DNA from: Pseudomonas putida
Lineage (GTDB): Bacteria > Pseudomonadota > Gammaproteobacteria > Pseudomonadales > Pseudomonadaceae
Length of the DNA: 64,000 nt
Assembly (NCBI RefSeq): GCF_001976065.1
Contig: NZ_MNAH01000003.1
Location: forward strand, 248,001-312,000
Direction: 5' to 3'
The position numbers were made by a program, and so were the translations under genes. The notes beneath the pieces are model-generated. The model searched no databases. It saw nothing but the letters and a program-made list of their open reading frames with translations, and was not told the origin of the DNA. Below are positions 20,235-29,838 of the stretch, piece after piece. Positions within the stretch are counted from its first letter, which is position 1, and the number at the start of each line of letters is the position of its first letter.

Positions 20235-20281
20235 AGCTGCAAGCCAAGCCGCGGGTTTTCCGCGAGCTCGAGCTTGCAGCT
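20235..20281. repeat. Palindromic element in the sucB-lpd gap
   Basis: AGCTGCAAGC and its inverse GCTTGCAGCT enclose an inner GCGG-GTTTT-CCGC hairpin. The sequence resembles the CTGCAAGC-type palindromic repeats common in Pseudomonas. It will fold in the polycistronic mRNA between sucB and lpd. Confidence 0.6.
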
Positions 20282-20295
20282 CATGGCTGCTTCTA

Positions 20296-21516
20296 TCAGA
20301 TATCCAGCAACAGACGAGCCGGATCTTCCAGCAGGTTCTTGATGGTCACCAGGAAAGTCACAGCTTCTTTGCCATCGATCAGACGGTGATCGTAGGACAG
20401 TGCCAGGTACATCATCGGACGGATAACGACCTGGCCGTTGATGGCCATCGGACGCTGGATGATGTTGTGCATGCCCAGGATGGCTGCTTGTGGCGGGTTG
20501 ACGATCGGGGTCGACATCATCGAACCGAAGGTACCGCCGTTGGTGATGGTGAAGGTACCACCGGTCATTTCGTCCATCGACAGTTTGCCGTCGCGGGCTT
20601 TCTTGCCGAAGGTGGCGATGCCGCCTTCGATTTCAGCCAGGCTCATCAGTTCGGCGTTACGCAGGACCGGTACAACCAGGCCGCGATCGCTGGAAACTGC
20701 AACGCCGACGTCAGCGTAGCCGTGGTAAACGATGTCGCCGCCGTCGATCGACGCGTTGACAGCCGGGAAGCGCTTCAGCGCTTCGGTGGCCGCTTTCACG
20801 AAGAACGACATGAAGCCCAGGCGCACGCCGTTGTGGGACTTCTCGAACAGATCCTTGTACTTCGAACGCAGGGCCATGACTTCGGTCATGTCGACTTCGT
20901 TGAACGTGGTCAGCATCGCCATGTTCGACTGGGCTTCTACCAGGCGCTTGGCCACGGTAGCGCGAACGCGGGTCATCGGAACGCGCTTCTCGATGCGATC
21001 GCCAGCAGCGAATACTGGAGCAGCAGCGGCAGGTGCAGCAGCCTTGGCAGGCGCGGCAGCCGGAGCGGCTTTCTTGGCAGCAACGGCTGCAACCACGTCT
21101 TCCTTGGTCACACGGCCGCCTTTGCCGGTGCCGGCAACGGAAGCGATGTTGATGCCGTTTTCTTCAGCCAGCTTGCGGGCAGCCGGTGCAGCAACAGGAT
21201 CGTCTTCGCCTTCGGCAGCTGGAGCAGCAGCTTGGGCAGCGGCGGCCGGAGCAGCAGCGGCTGGAGCGGCAGCAGCGCCGCCCGCTTCGATGGAGCCCAG
21301 GACTTCGTCGGACAGAACGGTGTCGCCTTCGTTCTTGACGATAGCGCCCAGCACGCCGTCAGCGGTAGCCAACACTTCGAGTACGACTTTATCGGTTTCG
21401 ATGTCGACGATCAGTTCGTCGCGCTTGACCGCGTCGCCCGGTTGTTTGTGCCAGGTGGCAACGGTGCCGTCGGCAACCGATTCCGGGAAAGTGGGGGCTT
21501 TGATTTCGATAGCCAT
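20296..21516 (-). CDS. sucB: 2-oxoglutarate dehydrogenase E2, dihydrolipoyl succinyltransferase
   Basis: 406 residues. Lipoyl domain at 1-80 with lipoyl-Lys 43 in ETDKVVLEV; an Ala/Pro-rich flexible linker; peripheral subunit-binding domain about 110-145 ([17 protein letters not shown]); a second Ala/Pro linker; then the catalytic domain with [13 protein letters not shown] near the C-terminus, whose His is the catalytic base. Transfers succinyl from E1 to CoA and forms the complex core. Confidence 0.97.
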   Translation of the reverse strand: MAIEIKAPTFPESVADGTVATWHKQPGDAVKRDELIVDIETDKVVLEVLATADGVLGAIVKNEGDTVLSDEVLGSIEAGGAAAAPAAAAPAAAAQAAAPAAEGEDDPVAAPAARKLAEENGINIASVAGTGKGGRVTKEDVVAAVAAKKAAPAAAPAKAAAPAAAAPVFAAGDRIEKRVPMTRVRATVAKRLVEAQSNMAMLTTFNEVDMTEVMALRSKYKDLFEKSHNGVRLGFMSFFVKAATEALKRFPAVNASIDGGDIVYHGYADVGVAVSSDRGLVVPVLRNAELMSLAEIEGGIATFGKKARDGKLSMDEMTGGTFTITNGGTFGSMMSTPIVNPPQAAILGMHNIIQRPMAINGQVVIRPMMYLALSYDHRLIDGKEAVTFLVTIKNLLEDPARLLLDI

Positions 21517-21558
21517 TATCTGTGGGTCCTTAAATTCGGTTTCAGGTGCGCGAAGGCG

Positions 21559-24390
21559 TTAAACAGTAAAGGCGTCTTGCAGCAGTTTTTCCTGCTGCTC
21601 GGCGTGCATCGATGCGTAACCGCATGCCGGTGCAGCAGAAGCCTCACGGCCCGCGTACTCGAGTACGAGGGACTTGTTGAGGTTGCTGATGCTGCGACGC
21701 ATGTGGTGTTGGCTGCAGTACCACGCACCCTGGTTCATCGGCTCTTCCTGACACCACACGGCATGCTTGACGTTGGTGTAAGGCGCCAGGACTTCTTTCA
21801 AGTCGTCCTCAGGGAATGGGTACAGCTGCTCGATACGCACGATGGCGATATCGTCACGGCCTTCGGCACGACGTTTTTCCAGCAGGTCGTAGTAGACCTT
21901 GCCGCTACACAGGACAACGCGCTCGACCTTTTTCGGGTCTTGGGCGTCGATTTCCGGGATAACGGTCTGGAAGGAACCTTCGGCCAGATCTTCCAGGGTC
22001 GAGATGGCCAGCTTGTGGCGCAACAGCGACTTCGGAGTCAGGACTACCAGTGGCTTGCGCAGCGGGCGAATCACCTGACGGCGCAGCAAGTGGTAGATCT
22101 GTGCCGGCGTCGTCGGCATGCACACCTGGATGTTGTGCTCGGCGCACAGCTGCAGGTAACGCTCCAGACGAGCCGAGGAGTGCTCCGGCCCCTGACCTTC
22201 ATAACCGTGCGGCAGCAGCATGGTCAGACCGCACAGACGGCCCCACTTGTGCTCGCCACTGGTGATGAACTGGTCGATTACAACCTGGGCGCCGTTGGCG
22301 AAGTCGCCGAACTGGGCTTCCCAGATAACCAGGGCATTTGGCGTGGTGGTCGAGTAACCGTACTCGAACGCCAGCACCGCTTCTTCGGACAGGAACGAGT
22401 CGTACAGGTCAAAACGTGGCTGACCGTCGTACAGGTTCTGCAGCGGGATGTAGGTGCCCGCGTCCTTCTGGTTGTGCAACACGGCATGACGGTGCGAGAA
22501 CGTACCGCGGCCGATGTCCTGGCCAGTCATGCGGATCGGGTGACCTTCGAACGCCAGGGTCGCGTACGCCATGGTTTCAGCGTAACCCCAGTTGATCGGC
22601 AGGCCGCCGGCTTGCATCTTCTGACGGTCTTCGTAGATCTTCGCAACCTGGCGCTGAACCACGAAGCCTTCCGGGATTTCCAGCAGCTTGGCGGACAGTT
22701 CCTGCAAGGTCTTCAGATCGAAGCGAGTGTCGTGACGCGCGGTCCAGGCGTGGCCCAGATACGGACGCCAGTCCACGAACAACTCTTTGTTCGGCTCTTT
22801 GACCAGGCTTTTCACTACGTGCAGACCGTTGTCCAGCGCGTTGCGGTATTCGTCGACCTTGGCCTGAACACGTTCAGCGTCCAACACACCGGCCTGGGTC
22901 AGGCGATCGGCGTACAGCTCACGGGTAGTGCGCTGCTTGGTGATCTGCTGATACATGATCGGCTGGGTGCCGCTTGGCTCGTCGGCCTCGTTGTGGCCGC
23001 GACGACGGTAGCAGACCAGGTCGATCACGACGTCACGCTTGAACTGCATGCGGTAGTCGATGGCCAGCTGGGTCACGAACAACACGGCTTCCGGATCATC
23101 GCCATTCACATGGAGGATCGGCGCCTGGATCATTTTCGCAACGTCGGTCGCGTACTCGGTGGAACGCGAGTCCAGCGGGTTGCTGATGGTGAAACCAACC
23201 TGGTTGTTGATCACGATGTGCACGGTACCGCCGGTCTTGAAACCGCGGGTCTGCGACATCTGGAAGGTTTCCATCACCACGCCTTGACCGGCGAATGCCG
23301 CGTCACCGTGGATGGAGATCGGCAGGACCTTCTCGCCGGTCAGGTCATTGCGACGGTCCTGGCGGGCGCGAACAGAACCCTCGACCACCGGGGAAACGAT
23401 TTCCAGGTGGGACGGGTTGAACGCCATGGCCAGGTGAACTTCACCGCCGGTGGTCATTACGTTGGACGAGAAGCCCTGGTGATACTTGACGTCACCGGAA
23501 CCCAGCTCGACCTTCTTCTTGCCTTCGAACTCGTCGAACAGCTCACGCGGGTTCTTGCCGAAGGTGTTGACCAGCACGTTCAGACGGCCACGGTGGGCCA
23601 TGCCGATGACGATTTCCTTGGTGCCGTAGGAACCGGAACGCTGGATCAGCTCGTCGAGCATCGGAATCAGGCTCTCGCCACCTTCCAGGCCGAAACGCTT
23701 GGTGCCCGGGTATTTGGTGCCCAGGTATTTTTCCAGGCCTTCACCGGCGGTCACGCGCTCGAGCAGGTGGCTCTTGATGTCGGCGGAGTACGTCGGACGG
23801 CCACGCACGCTTTCCAGGCGCTGCTGGAACCACTGGCGCTGCTCGGAATCGGTGATGTGCGTGAACTCAGCGCCGATGGTGCGGCAATATGTCTGCTGCA
23901 ACGCTTCGTGAATTTCGCGTAGGCTCGCTTCCTCTTTGCCGATGAACAGGTCGCCGGCACGGAAGGTCGTATCAAGATCGGCATTGGTCAAGCCGTAATG
24001 ATTGATCGACAGGTCTGCAGGTGCAGGACGCTGCCACAGCCCCAGCGGGTCAAGCTGGGCTGCCTGGTGGCCACGCATACGGTAGGCCTGGATCAATCGC
24101 AGCACTTCAACTTGCTTCTTCTCGTGCTCACTGCTCACGCTGCCGGCGGAAACCGGTTGGGCGCGGCGCTGGTTCTTTGCCAGCAAGACGAAATGATCGC
24201 GAATTGTGGAGTGCGAAACATCGGTGGCAGAGTTGCCGTCAGCAGGCAACTTCTGGAAGTAGGTGCGCCACTCTTCTGGCACAGCGTTAGGGTCGTGCAG
24301 GTAGAGCTCGTAGAGCTCTTCCACATAGGCAGCGTTACTACCGGATAGGTAGGCGCTGTTCCACATGCGCTGCATCACGCTTTCTTGCAT
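21559..24390 (-). CDS. sucA: 2-oxoglutarate dehydrogenase E1
   Basis: 943 residues. Thiamine diphosphate-dependent decarboxylase. N-terminal MWNSAYLSGSNAAYVEELYE is the family's E2-binding arm; GMAHRGRLNVLVN and the HGDAAFAGQGVVMET block bind ThDP and metal; the transketolase-like pyrimidine domain follows, with HRHAVLHNQ. First gene of the suc operon; GAGG lies 10 bases before the ATG. 261 bases separate it from sdhB, so it may be read both from sdh and from its own promoter. Confidence 0.97.
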   Translation of the reverse strand: MQESVMQRMWNSAYLSGSNAAYVEELYELYLHDPNAVPEEWRTYFQKLPADGNSATDVSHSTIRDHFVLLAKNQRRAQPVSAGSVSSEHEKKQVEVLRLIQAYRMRGHQAAQLDPLGLWQRPAPADLSINHYGLTNADLDTTFRAGDLFIGKEEASLREIHEALQQTYCRTIGAEFTHITDSEQRQWFQQRLESVRGRPTYSADIKSHLLERVTAGEGLEKYLGTKYPGTKRFGLEGGESLIPMLDELIQRSGSYGTKEIVIGMAHRGRLNVLVNTFGKNPRELFDEFEGKKKVELGSGDVKYHQGFSSNVMTTGGEVHLAMAFNPSHLEIVSPVVEGSVRARQDRRNDLTGEKVLPISIHGDAAFAGQGVVMETFQMSQTRGFKTGGTVHIVINNQVGFTISNPLDSRSTEYATDVAKMIQAPILHVNGDDPEAVLFVTQLAIDYRMQFKRDVVIDLVCYRRRGHNEADEPSGTQPIMYQQITKQRTTRELYADRLTQAGVLDAERVQAKVDEYRNALDNGLHVVKSLVKEPNKELFVDWRPYLGHAWTARHDTRFDLKTLQELSAKLLEIPEGFVVQRQVAKIYEDRQKMQAGGLPINWGYAETMAYATLAFEGHPIRMTGQDIGRGTFSHRHAVLHNQKDAGTYIPLQNLYDGQPRFDLYDSFLSEEAVLAFEYGYSTTTPNALVIWEAQFGDFANGAQVVIDQFITSGEHKWGRLCGLTMLLPHGYEGQGPEHSSARLERYLQLCAEHNIQVCMPTTPAQIYHLLRRQVIRPLRKPLVVLTPKSLLRHKLAISTLEDLAEGSFQTVIPEIDAQDPKKVERVVLCSGKVYYDLLEKRRAEGRDDIAIVRIEQLYPFPEDDLKEVLAPYTNVKHAVWCQEEPMNQGAWYCSQHHMRRSISNLNKSLVLEYAGREASAAPACGYASMHAEQQEKLLQDAFTV

Positions 24391-24550
24391 GCTTGGTCAC
24401 CCTCGGTTAGGGGAACACCACCGGTGTCGACACCGAGCAAACTTGCAGAAGTCCGAATGCAGCGACCAAAACAAGCCACTAGGATCACACTGATAGTCCG
24501 GGTACCAGCCCGGATGCCCCTGCTTGTCTCATTTCTTCAAAATAAGAGCC

Positions 24551-24567
24551 GCAGCCTTTTAGGCTGC
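24551..24567 (-). terminator. Hairpin between sdhB and sucA
   Basis: GCAGCCT / AGGCTGC with a 3-base loop, followed on the minus strand, after a few bases, by TTATTTTG. A weak or partial terminator that could lower read-through from sdh into suc. Confidence 0.4.
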
Positions 24568-24651
24568 TGCTCAGGTTAAAACTACGGCGCCGGTTGAAGC
24601 CTGCGCCGCAGCATCTACGGGTACAACAGTCTTACGGGTACTACAGCTGAA

Positions 24652-25356
24652 TCACACGCCGCTGGAGAGCAGCATGTTACGGATGTGACCGATGGCCTTA
24701 GTCGGGTTCAGGCCTTTCGGACATACGTTGACGCAGTTCATGATCCCGCGGCAGCGGAATACGCTGAACGGGTCATCCAGCGAAGCCAGACGCTCGGACG
24801 TCTTGGTATCACGGCTGTCTGCCAGGAAGCGGTACGCTTGCAGCAGTGCAGCTGGACCCAGGAACTTGTCCGGGTTCCACCAGAAGGACGGGCACGAAGT
24901 CGAGCAGCAGGCGCACAGGATGCACTCGTACAGACCATCGAGCTTTTCACGCTCTTCAGGGGACTGCAGGCGCTCGATGGCCGGAGCCGGCGTGTCGTTC
25001 TGCAGGTAAGGCTTAACCTTTTCGTATTGCTTGTAGAAGATGCTCATATCGACGACCAGGTCACGGATAACCGGCAAACCTGGCAGAGGACGAACGATCA
25101 ACTTGTTACCTTTTACAACAGCAGACAGCGGCGTGACGCAGGCCAGGCCGTTTTTGCCGTTGATGTTCATGCCGTCGGAACCGCAAACACCTTCACGGCA
25201 AGAGCGACGATAGGAGAAACCTTCGTCCTGCTCTTTGATCAGGGCCAGTACGTCCAGCACCATCAGGTCTTTACCACCGGTATCGACCTGGAATTCCTGC
25301 ATGAACGGCGCAGCGTCCTGATCAGGGTTGTAACGATAAACACTGACTTGCAACAT
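24652..25356 (-). CDS. sdhB: Succinate dehydrogenase iron-sulfur subunit
   Basis: 234 residues from MLQVSVYRYNPDQD; a GTG three codons upstream is a less likely start. Three cluster-binding groups are visible: CREGVCGSDGMNINGKNGLAC (2Fe-2S) near 55-75, CILCACCSTSC (4Fe-4S) and CRGIMNCVNVCPKG (3Fe-4S). Passes electrons from the SdhA flavin to ubiquinone in the inner membrane. Last gene of sdhCDAB. Confidence 0.97.
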   Translation of the reverse strand: MLQVSVYRYNPDQDAAPFMQEFQVDTGGKDLMVLDVLALIKEQDEGFSYRRSCREGVCGSDGMNINGKNGLACVTPLSAVVKGNKLIVRPLPGLPVIRDLVVDMSIFYKQYEKVKPYLQNDTPAPAIERLQSPEEREKLDGLYECILCACCSTSCPSFWWNPDKFLGPAALLQAYRFLADSRDTKTSERLASLDDPFSVFRCRGIMNCVNVCPKGLNPTKAIGHIRNMLLSSGV

Positions 25357-25367
25357 GGCGGCCACCC

Positions 25368-27140
25368 TTAATAAGTCCGAATCTTAGGTTCAAAAGTCGG
25401 AACAGTCTTCGGCGAGAAGTTCACGGCACGCTTGGCAACGCGCTTCTCACCCGGGAAGTACAGGGTGTGGCACAGCCAGTTTTCGTCGTCACGATCTTCG
25501 AAGTCTTCACGGGCGTGAGCGCCGCGGGACTCTTTACGTACTTCGGCAGCGATGGCGGTAGCTTCGGCCACTTCCAGCAGGTTCTGCAGTTCCAGAGCTT
25601 CGATACGCGCAGTGTTGAACGCCTGCGACTTGTCGTTGATCTTGACGTTGGCGATGCGCTTGCGCAGGTCAGCCAGCTGGGCAATACCCTTCTGCATGTA
25701 TTCGCCGGTACGGAATACACCGAAGTAGTTCTGCATGCAGTTTTGCAGCTCGCGACGCAGGGTTGCCACGTCTTCGCCATCGGTACGCTCGTTCAGGGCG
25801 GACAGACGCGCCAGGGCCGCAGTGATGTCGGCGTCGGTGGCGTCGTCGTACTCGATACCGTCGGTCAGCGCCTTTTCCAGGTGCAGGCCGGCAGCACGGC
25901 CGAAGACCACCAGGTCGAGCAGCGAGTTGCCGCCCAGGCGGTTGGCGCCGTGAACCGATACGCAAGCCACTTCGCCTACAGCGAACAGGCCCGGGATGAT
26001 GGTGTCTACGCCTTCGGCGTCCTGGGTGATCGCCTGGCCATGAATGTTGGTGGCAACGCCGCCCATCATATAGTGGCAGGTGGGAACAACCGGAACTGGA
26101 GCAACAACCGGATCAACGTGAGCAAACGTCTTGGACAGTTCGCAGATGCCAGGCAGACGGCTGTGCAACACTTCCTCGCCCAGGTGGTCGAGCTTGAGCA
26201 TTACGTGGTCGCCGTTCGGGCCACAGCCGTTACCGGCGATGATCTCTTTAACCATCGAACGGGCAACAACGTCACGACCGGCAAGGTCTTTGGCGTTCGG
26301 AGCATAACGCTCCATGAAGCGCTCGCCGTGCTTGTTGATCAGGTATCCACCTTCACCACGGCAACCTTCGGTTACCAGTACACCGGCGCCGGCGATGCCG
26401 GTCGGGTGGAACTGCCACATTTCGATGTCTTGTACCGGCACGCCAGCACGCAGGGCCATGCCAACGCCGTCACCGGTGTTGATCAGGGCGTTGGTGGTGG
26501 AGGCATAGATACGGCCTGCACCGCCGGTTGCCAGGACAGTAGCCTTGGCACGGATGTAGGTGGTTTCGCCGGTTTCGATGCAGATGGCGATCACGCCGAC
26601 GAATTCGCCTTGACCGTTCTTCACCAGGTCAACGGCGTAGTACTCGTTCAGGAACGTGGTGCCAGCTTTCAGGTTGCCCTGATAAAGGGTGTGCAGCAGG
26701 GCGTGACCGGTACGGTCGGACGCTGCGCAGGTACGGGCAGCCTGGCCGCCTTTACCGTAGTCCTTGGACTGACCGCCGAACGGACGCTGATAGATACGGC
26801 CGGTTTCGGTGCGCGAGAACGGCAGACCCATGTGGTCCAGCTCGAAAACGGCAGCCGGGCCTTCCTGACACATGTATTCGATAGCGTCCTGGTCACCGAT
26901 GTAGTCGGAACCCTTGACGGTATCGTACATGTGCCAGCGCCAGTCATCGTTCGGGTCAGCGGACGCGATGGCGCAGGTGATGCCGCCCTGGGCGGATACA
27001 GTGTGCGAACGGGTCGGGAAAACCTTGGTGATTACCGCAGTCTTGTGACCGCCTTGCGCCAGTTGCAGCGCTGCGCGCATGCCGGCACCGCCACCACCAA
27101 TAATGATGGCGTCGAAAGAAATCGTTGGAATGTTAGCCAT
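25368..27140 (-). CDS. sdhA: Succinate dehydrogenase flavoprotein subunit
   Basis: 590 residues. [14 protein letters not shown] is the FAD dinucleotide fold; the His in [13 protein letters not shown] carries covalent 8-alpha-[25 protein letters not shown] near 400 binds substrate and FAD. Oxidises succinate to fumarate on the cytoplasmic face. 3 bases after sdhD and 11 before sdhB. Confidence 0.97.
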   Translation of the reverse strand: MANIPTISFDAIIIGGGGAGMRAALQLAQGGHKTAVITKVFPTRSHTVSAQGGITCAIASADPNDDWRWHMYDTVKGSDYIGDQDAIEYMCQEGPAAVFELDHMGLPFSRTETGRIYQRPFGGQSKDYGKGGQAARTCAASDRTGHALLHTLYQGNLKAGTTFLNEYYAVDLVKNGQGEFVGVIAICIETGETTYIRAKATVLATGGAGRIYASTTNALINTGDGVGMALRAGVPVQDIEMWQFHPTGIAGAGVLVTEGCRGEGGYLINKHGERFMERYAPNAKDLAGRDVVARSMVKEIIAGNGCGPNGDHVMLKLDHLGEEVLHSRLPGICELSKTFAHVDPVVAPVPVVPTCHYMMGGVATNIHGQAITQDAEGVDTIIPGLFAVGEVACVSVHGANRLGGNSLLDLVVFGRAAGLHLEKALTDGIEYDDATDADITAALARLSALNERTDGEDVATLRRELQNCMQNYFGVFRTGEYMQKGIAQLADLRKRIANVKINDKSQAFNTARIEALELQNLLEVAEATAIAAEVRKESRGAHAREDFEDRDDENWLCHTLYFPGEKRVAKRAVNFSPKTVPTFEPKIRTY

Positions 27141-27143
27141 GAA

Positions 27144-27512
27144 TCAGATACCCCAGAGAATCTGCACGCCCCAGACGAAGTAAGCGAACATCGCAACGCC
27201 GCATACTGCCTGGAACAGGAAACGTATAGCCGTCGCGGACTTGCCGAACGCCATTGGCGTCAGGTAGTCGGTCGCGATGGTCCACATGCCGACCCAGGCG
27301 TGAGCGCCCAGAGCAACAAGGGCCAGCAGGCTGAAAATACGCATCCAGTTATTGGCGAACAGTTCATGCCATTGGGCGTACTCGAGGCCAGGGTTGGCCA
27401 CGACGTATCCGATCAGGAAAATGAAGTAAGCCGCGAGAACGACCGCAGACACACGTTGCGCCATCCAGTCATAGAGGCCCGAACGCGACAGGTTCGTGAC
27501 GTTAGTTACCAT
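27144..27512 (-). CDS. sdhD: Succinate dehydrogenase membrane anchor
   Basis: 122 residues from MVTNVTNLSRSGLYDW. AGGAG 7 bases upstream favours this ATG over a TTG two codons earlier. Three transmembrane helices; HAWVGMWTIATDY in the second provides the heme b / quinone-site residues. Overlaps sdhC by 7 bases. Confidence 0.93.
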   Translation of the reverse strand: MVTNVTNLSRSGLYDWMAQRVSAVVLAAYFIFLIGYVVANPGLEYAQWHELFANNWMRIFSLLALVALGAHAWVGMWTIATDYLTPMAFGKSATAIRFLFQAVCGVAMFAYFVWGVQILWGI

Positions 27513-27880
27513 ATCCAAACTCCTGCCAGAACGATTACCACCACGGAAACGGCGATAACGATTTTCGAGCCCAGCTTGCCGCCTTCCAGCGTCTCACCGA
27601 TGCCCATGTCCATGATCAAATGGCGCACACCGGCAACCAGGTGATACAGCAAGGCGGACAGGATGCCCCAAATCACTAGCTTGGCTAGCGGACTGGTCAG
27701 ACACGCTTTCACCTGACCGAAGCCTTCCTCGGAGCTCAGCGACTTGTCCAATGCATAAAGCATGATGGCAAGGCACACGAAGAGGATGACACCGGAGATA
27801 CGGTGAAGAATGGACGTGTAAGCAGTGACTGGGAGTTTGATGGTCCTTAGGTCTAGGTTTACAGGTCGTTGGCTTTTCAC
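27506..27880 (-). CDS. sdhC: Succinate dehydrogenase cytochrome b556 subunit
   Basis: 124 residues if translation starts at the GTG giving (M)KSQRPVNLDLRTIKLPV, which aligns with the usual start of Pseudomonas SdhC; the frame stays open about 11 codons upstream through AAGCCGTG with no ATG close by. Three helices; TSILHRISG and LVAGVRHLIMDMG hold quinone-site and heme-ligand residues. First gene of sdhCDAB. Confidence 0.9.
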   Translation of the reverse strand: MKSQRPVNLDLRTIKLPVTAYTSILHRISGVILFVCLAIMLYALDKSLSSEEGFGQVKACLTSPLAKLVIWGILSALLYHLVAGVRHLIMDMGIGETLEGGKLGSKIVIAVSVVVIVLAGVWIW

Positions 27881-28014
27881 GGCTTTTTTTTCACACTGAA
27901 GAGCCCCTAACAATCAGGGCAAAGTTGTTGGGGAGTGCACTGGTCAGGTAACCACCACCCAGGGAGGCGACCCCCAATAACGCAAGCCCAAAAGCCCTTG
28001 GCGGTCGGCTGCCG

Positions 28015-28043
28015 AGTATAGACAGTTAGGCTACTAATGACAA
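28015..28043 (-). promoter_or_regulatory. sdhCDAB promoter
   Basis: On the minus strand TTGTCA, 17-base spacer, TATACT: 10 of 12 consensus positions with ideal spacing. Predicted start near 28008, about 130 bases before sdhC. Confidence 0.75.
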
Positions 28044-28157
28044 CGCAAAGACCTCACCCAAACAGCTGATTGCACAACGGACATAAAAGGCGTAAATGGC
28101 AGGCAATTTCGAGAAAAAAGTACGGTTAAAGCCTTCTGGAGCAAGACTTTAGGCAAA

Positions 28158-28185
28158 TTGACATTCGGATTTATCTCACTATAGT
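28158..28185 (+). promoter_or_regulatory. gltA promoter
   Basis: Consensus -35 TTGACA (28158-28163), 16-base spacer, TATAGT (28180-28185). Predicted start near 28192, leader about 50 bases with AGGAGG before gltA. Confidence 0.8.
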
Positions 28186-28243
28186 GGTGCGGGCCCTGCG
28201 TGGGGGGTCTGTCTGATGATTTCAAGCATAAATAGGAGGCCAC

Positions 28244-29533
28244 ATGGCTGACAAAAAAGCGCAGTTGATCATCGAGGGCGCAGCCCCCGTCGAGCTGCCC
28301 ATTTTAACCGGCACCGTTGGTCCCGATGTTATCGATGTTCGGGGCCTGACGGCCACGGGCCGCTTCACCTTCGACCCAGGTTTCATGTCGACCGCTTCGT
28401 GCGAGTCGAAGATCACCTATATTGACGGTGACAACGGCATTTTGTTGCACCGCGGTTACCCGATCGAACAGCTGGCTGAAAAATCGGACTACCTGGAAAC
28501 CTGCTACCTGCTGCTCAACGGCGAACTGCCGACCGCAGAGCAGAAGGCCCAGTTCGTCAGCACCGTGAAGAACCACACCATGGTTCACGAGCAGTTGAAG
28601 ACATTCTTCAACGGCTTCCGTCGCGACGCCCACCCGATGGCTGTCATGTGCGGCGTAGTCGGTGCCCTCTCGGCCTTCTACCACGACTCCCTGGACATCA
28701 ATAACCCGCAGCATCGCGAAATCTCCGCGATCCGCCTGGTTGCCAAGATGCCGACCCTGGCAGCGATGGTTTACAAGTACTCCATGGGCCAACCCATGAT
28801 GTACCCGCGCAACGACCTGTCGTACGCGGAAAACTTCCTGCACATGATGTTCAACACCCCGTGCGAGATCAAACCGATCAGCCCGGTACTCGCCAAGGCC
28901 ATGGACCGGATCTTCATCCTCCACGCCGACCACGAGCAGAACGCATCGACCTCCACCGTACGCCTGGCCGGCTCTTCGGGTGCCAACCCGTTCGCCTGTA
29001 TTGCCGCCGGTATCGCTGCACTGTGGGGCCCTGCCCACGGCGGTGCGAACGAAGCCGTCCTGACCATGCTCGATGAAATCGGCGATGTCTCTAACATCGA
29101 CAAGTTCATCGCCAAGGCCAAGGACAAGAACGATCCGTTCAAGCTGATGGGCTTCGGTCACCGCGTTTACAAAAACCGCGACCCACGCGCCACCGTGATG
29201 AAGCAGACCTGCGACGAAGTATTGAAGGAACTGGGCATCCAGAACGATCCGCAACTCGAACTGGCCATGCGCCTGGAAGAGATCGCCCTGACCGACCCGT
29301 ACTTCATCGAGCGCTCGCTGTACCCGAACGTCGACTTCTACTCGGGGATCATCCTCAAGGCGATCGGCATTCCAACCAGCATGTTCACCGTGATCTTCGC
29401 CCTGGCGCGGACCGTCGGCTGGATCTCCCACTGGAAAGAAATGCTCTCCAGCCCGTACAAGATTGGCCGTCCGCGCCAGCTGTACACCGGCTACGAGTCG
29501 CGTGACATCACCAAGCTGGAAGACCGCAAGTAA
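28244..29533 (+). CDS. gltA: Citrate synthase (type II, hexameric)
   Basis: 429 residues. Condenses oxaloacetate and acetyl-CoA. The active-site regions are present: [14 protein letters not shown] and [14 protein letters not shown], each with a catalytic His, and the Asp-containing NVDFYSGI. The N-terminal beta domain of about 50 residues is typical of the large, NADH-inhibited Gram-negative enzyme. TAGGAGG precedes the ATG. Monocistronic. Confidence 0.97.
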   Translation: MADKKAQLIIEGAAPVELPILTGTVGPDVIDVRGLTATGRFTFDPGFMSTASCESKITYIDGDNGILLHRGYPIEQLAEKSDYLETCYLLLNGELPTAEQKAQFVSTVKNHTMVHEQLKTFFNGFRRDAHPMAVMCGVVGALSAFYHDSLDINNPQHREISAIRLVAKMPTLAAMVYKYSMGQPMMYPRNDLSYAENFLHMMFNTPCEIKPISPVLAKAMDRIFILHADHEQNASTSTVRLAGSSGANPFACIAAGIAALWGPAHGGANEAVLTMLDEIGDVSNIDKFIAKAKDKNDPFKLMGFGHRVYKNRDPRATVMKQTCDEVLKELGIQNDPQLELAMRLEEIALTDPYFIERSLYPNVDFYSGIILKAIGIPTSMFTVIFALARTVGWISHWKEMLSSPYKIGRPRQLYTGYESRDITKLEDRK

Positions 29534-29569
29534 GATCAGTCTTGCTGTAGCGTGTTGAGTTGTACCGGG

Positions 29570-29600
29570 AACGGCCTCTATCCATATAGAGGCCGTTTTT
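29570..29600 (+). terminator. Terminator of gltA
   Basis: ACGGCCTCTA / TAGAGGCCGT, loop TCCATA, followed by TTTTGTTTG. Confidence 0.9.
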
Positions 29601-29650
29601 GTTTGTGCGCCCTTCCCGCCCTCTTCAAGTATTGCAGTGCCGGCACTATC

Positions 29651-29729
29651 GCCTTCGCGAGCAGGCTCGCTCCCACATTGAACGCCAGTGAACACACCAA
29701 TTACTGTGGGAGCGAGCCTGCTCGCGAAG
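29651..29729. repeat. REP pair (inverted)
   Basis: Two full copies of GTGGGAGCGAGCCTGCTCGC, inverted, about 30 bases apart. Confidence 0.9.
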
Positions 29730-29772
29730 TCGTCAGCCCTGACACCAGACCTCTCAACCTGCAGACAAACAA

Positions 29773-29802
29773 AAATGCCCCGATCTTTCGACCGGGGCAT
29801 TT
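29773..29802 (-). terminator. Terminator of yjcH-actP
   Basis: AAATGCCCCG / CGGGGCATTT; minus-strand reading ends in TTTTTGTTTG. Confidence 0.88.
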
Positions 29803-29838
29803 CTGTTTACCGCAATTTACACAAGTAAATCCGAAGCC

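Larger units (their letters stand above)
27881..28243. other. Divergent sdh / gltA control region
   Basis: 363 bases, no gene. It holds back-to-back promoters at 28015-28043 (minus) and 28158-28185 (plus), whose -35 elements are about 115 bases apart. No clear operator was recognised between them. Confidence 0.75.
29534..29838. other. Intergenic region between convergent gltA and actP
   Basis: 305 bases: gltA terminator, a REP pair and the actP terminator; no gene. Confidence 0.8.

Noticed and set aside
20386..23922. Very long plus-strand open frame (over 1100 codons) antisense to sucB and sucA
   Set aside because: It mirrors the codon-position bias of the real genes, has His/Gln/Val-rich nonsense composition and no ribosome binding site; sucA and sucB on the other strand are certain.
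25467..27644. Long plus-strand open frame across sdhA, sdhD and sdhC
   Set aside because: Shadow of high-GC coding sequence on the opposite strand; no homology recognised.
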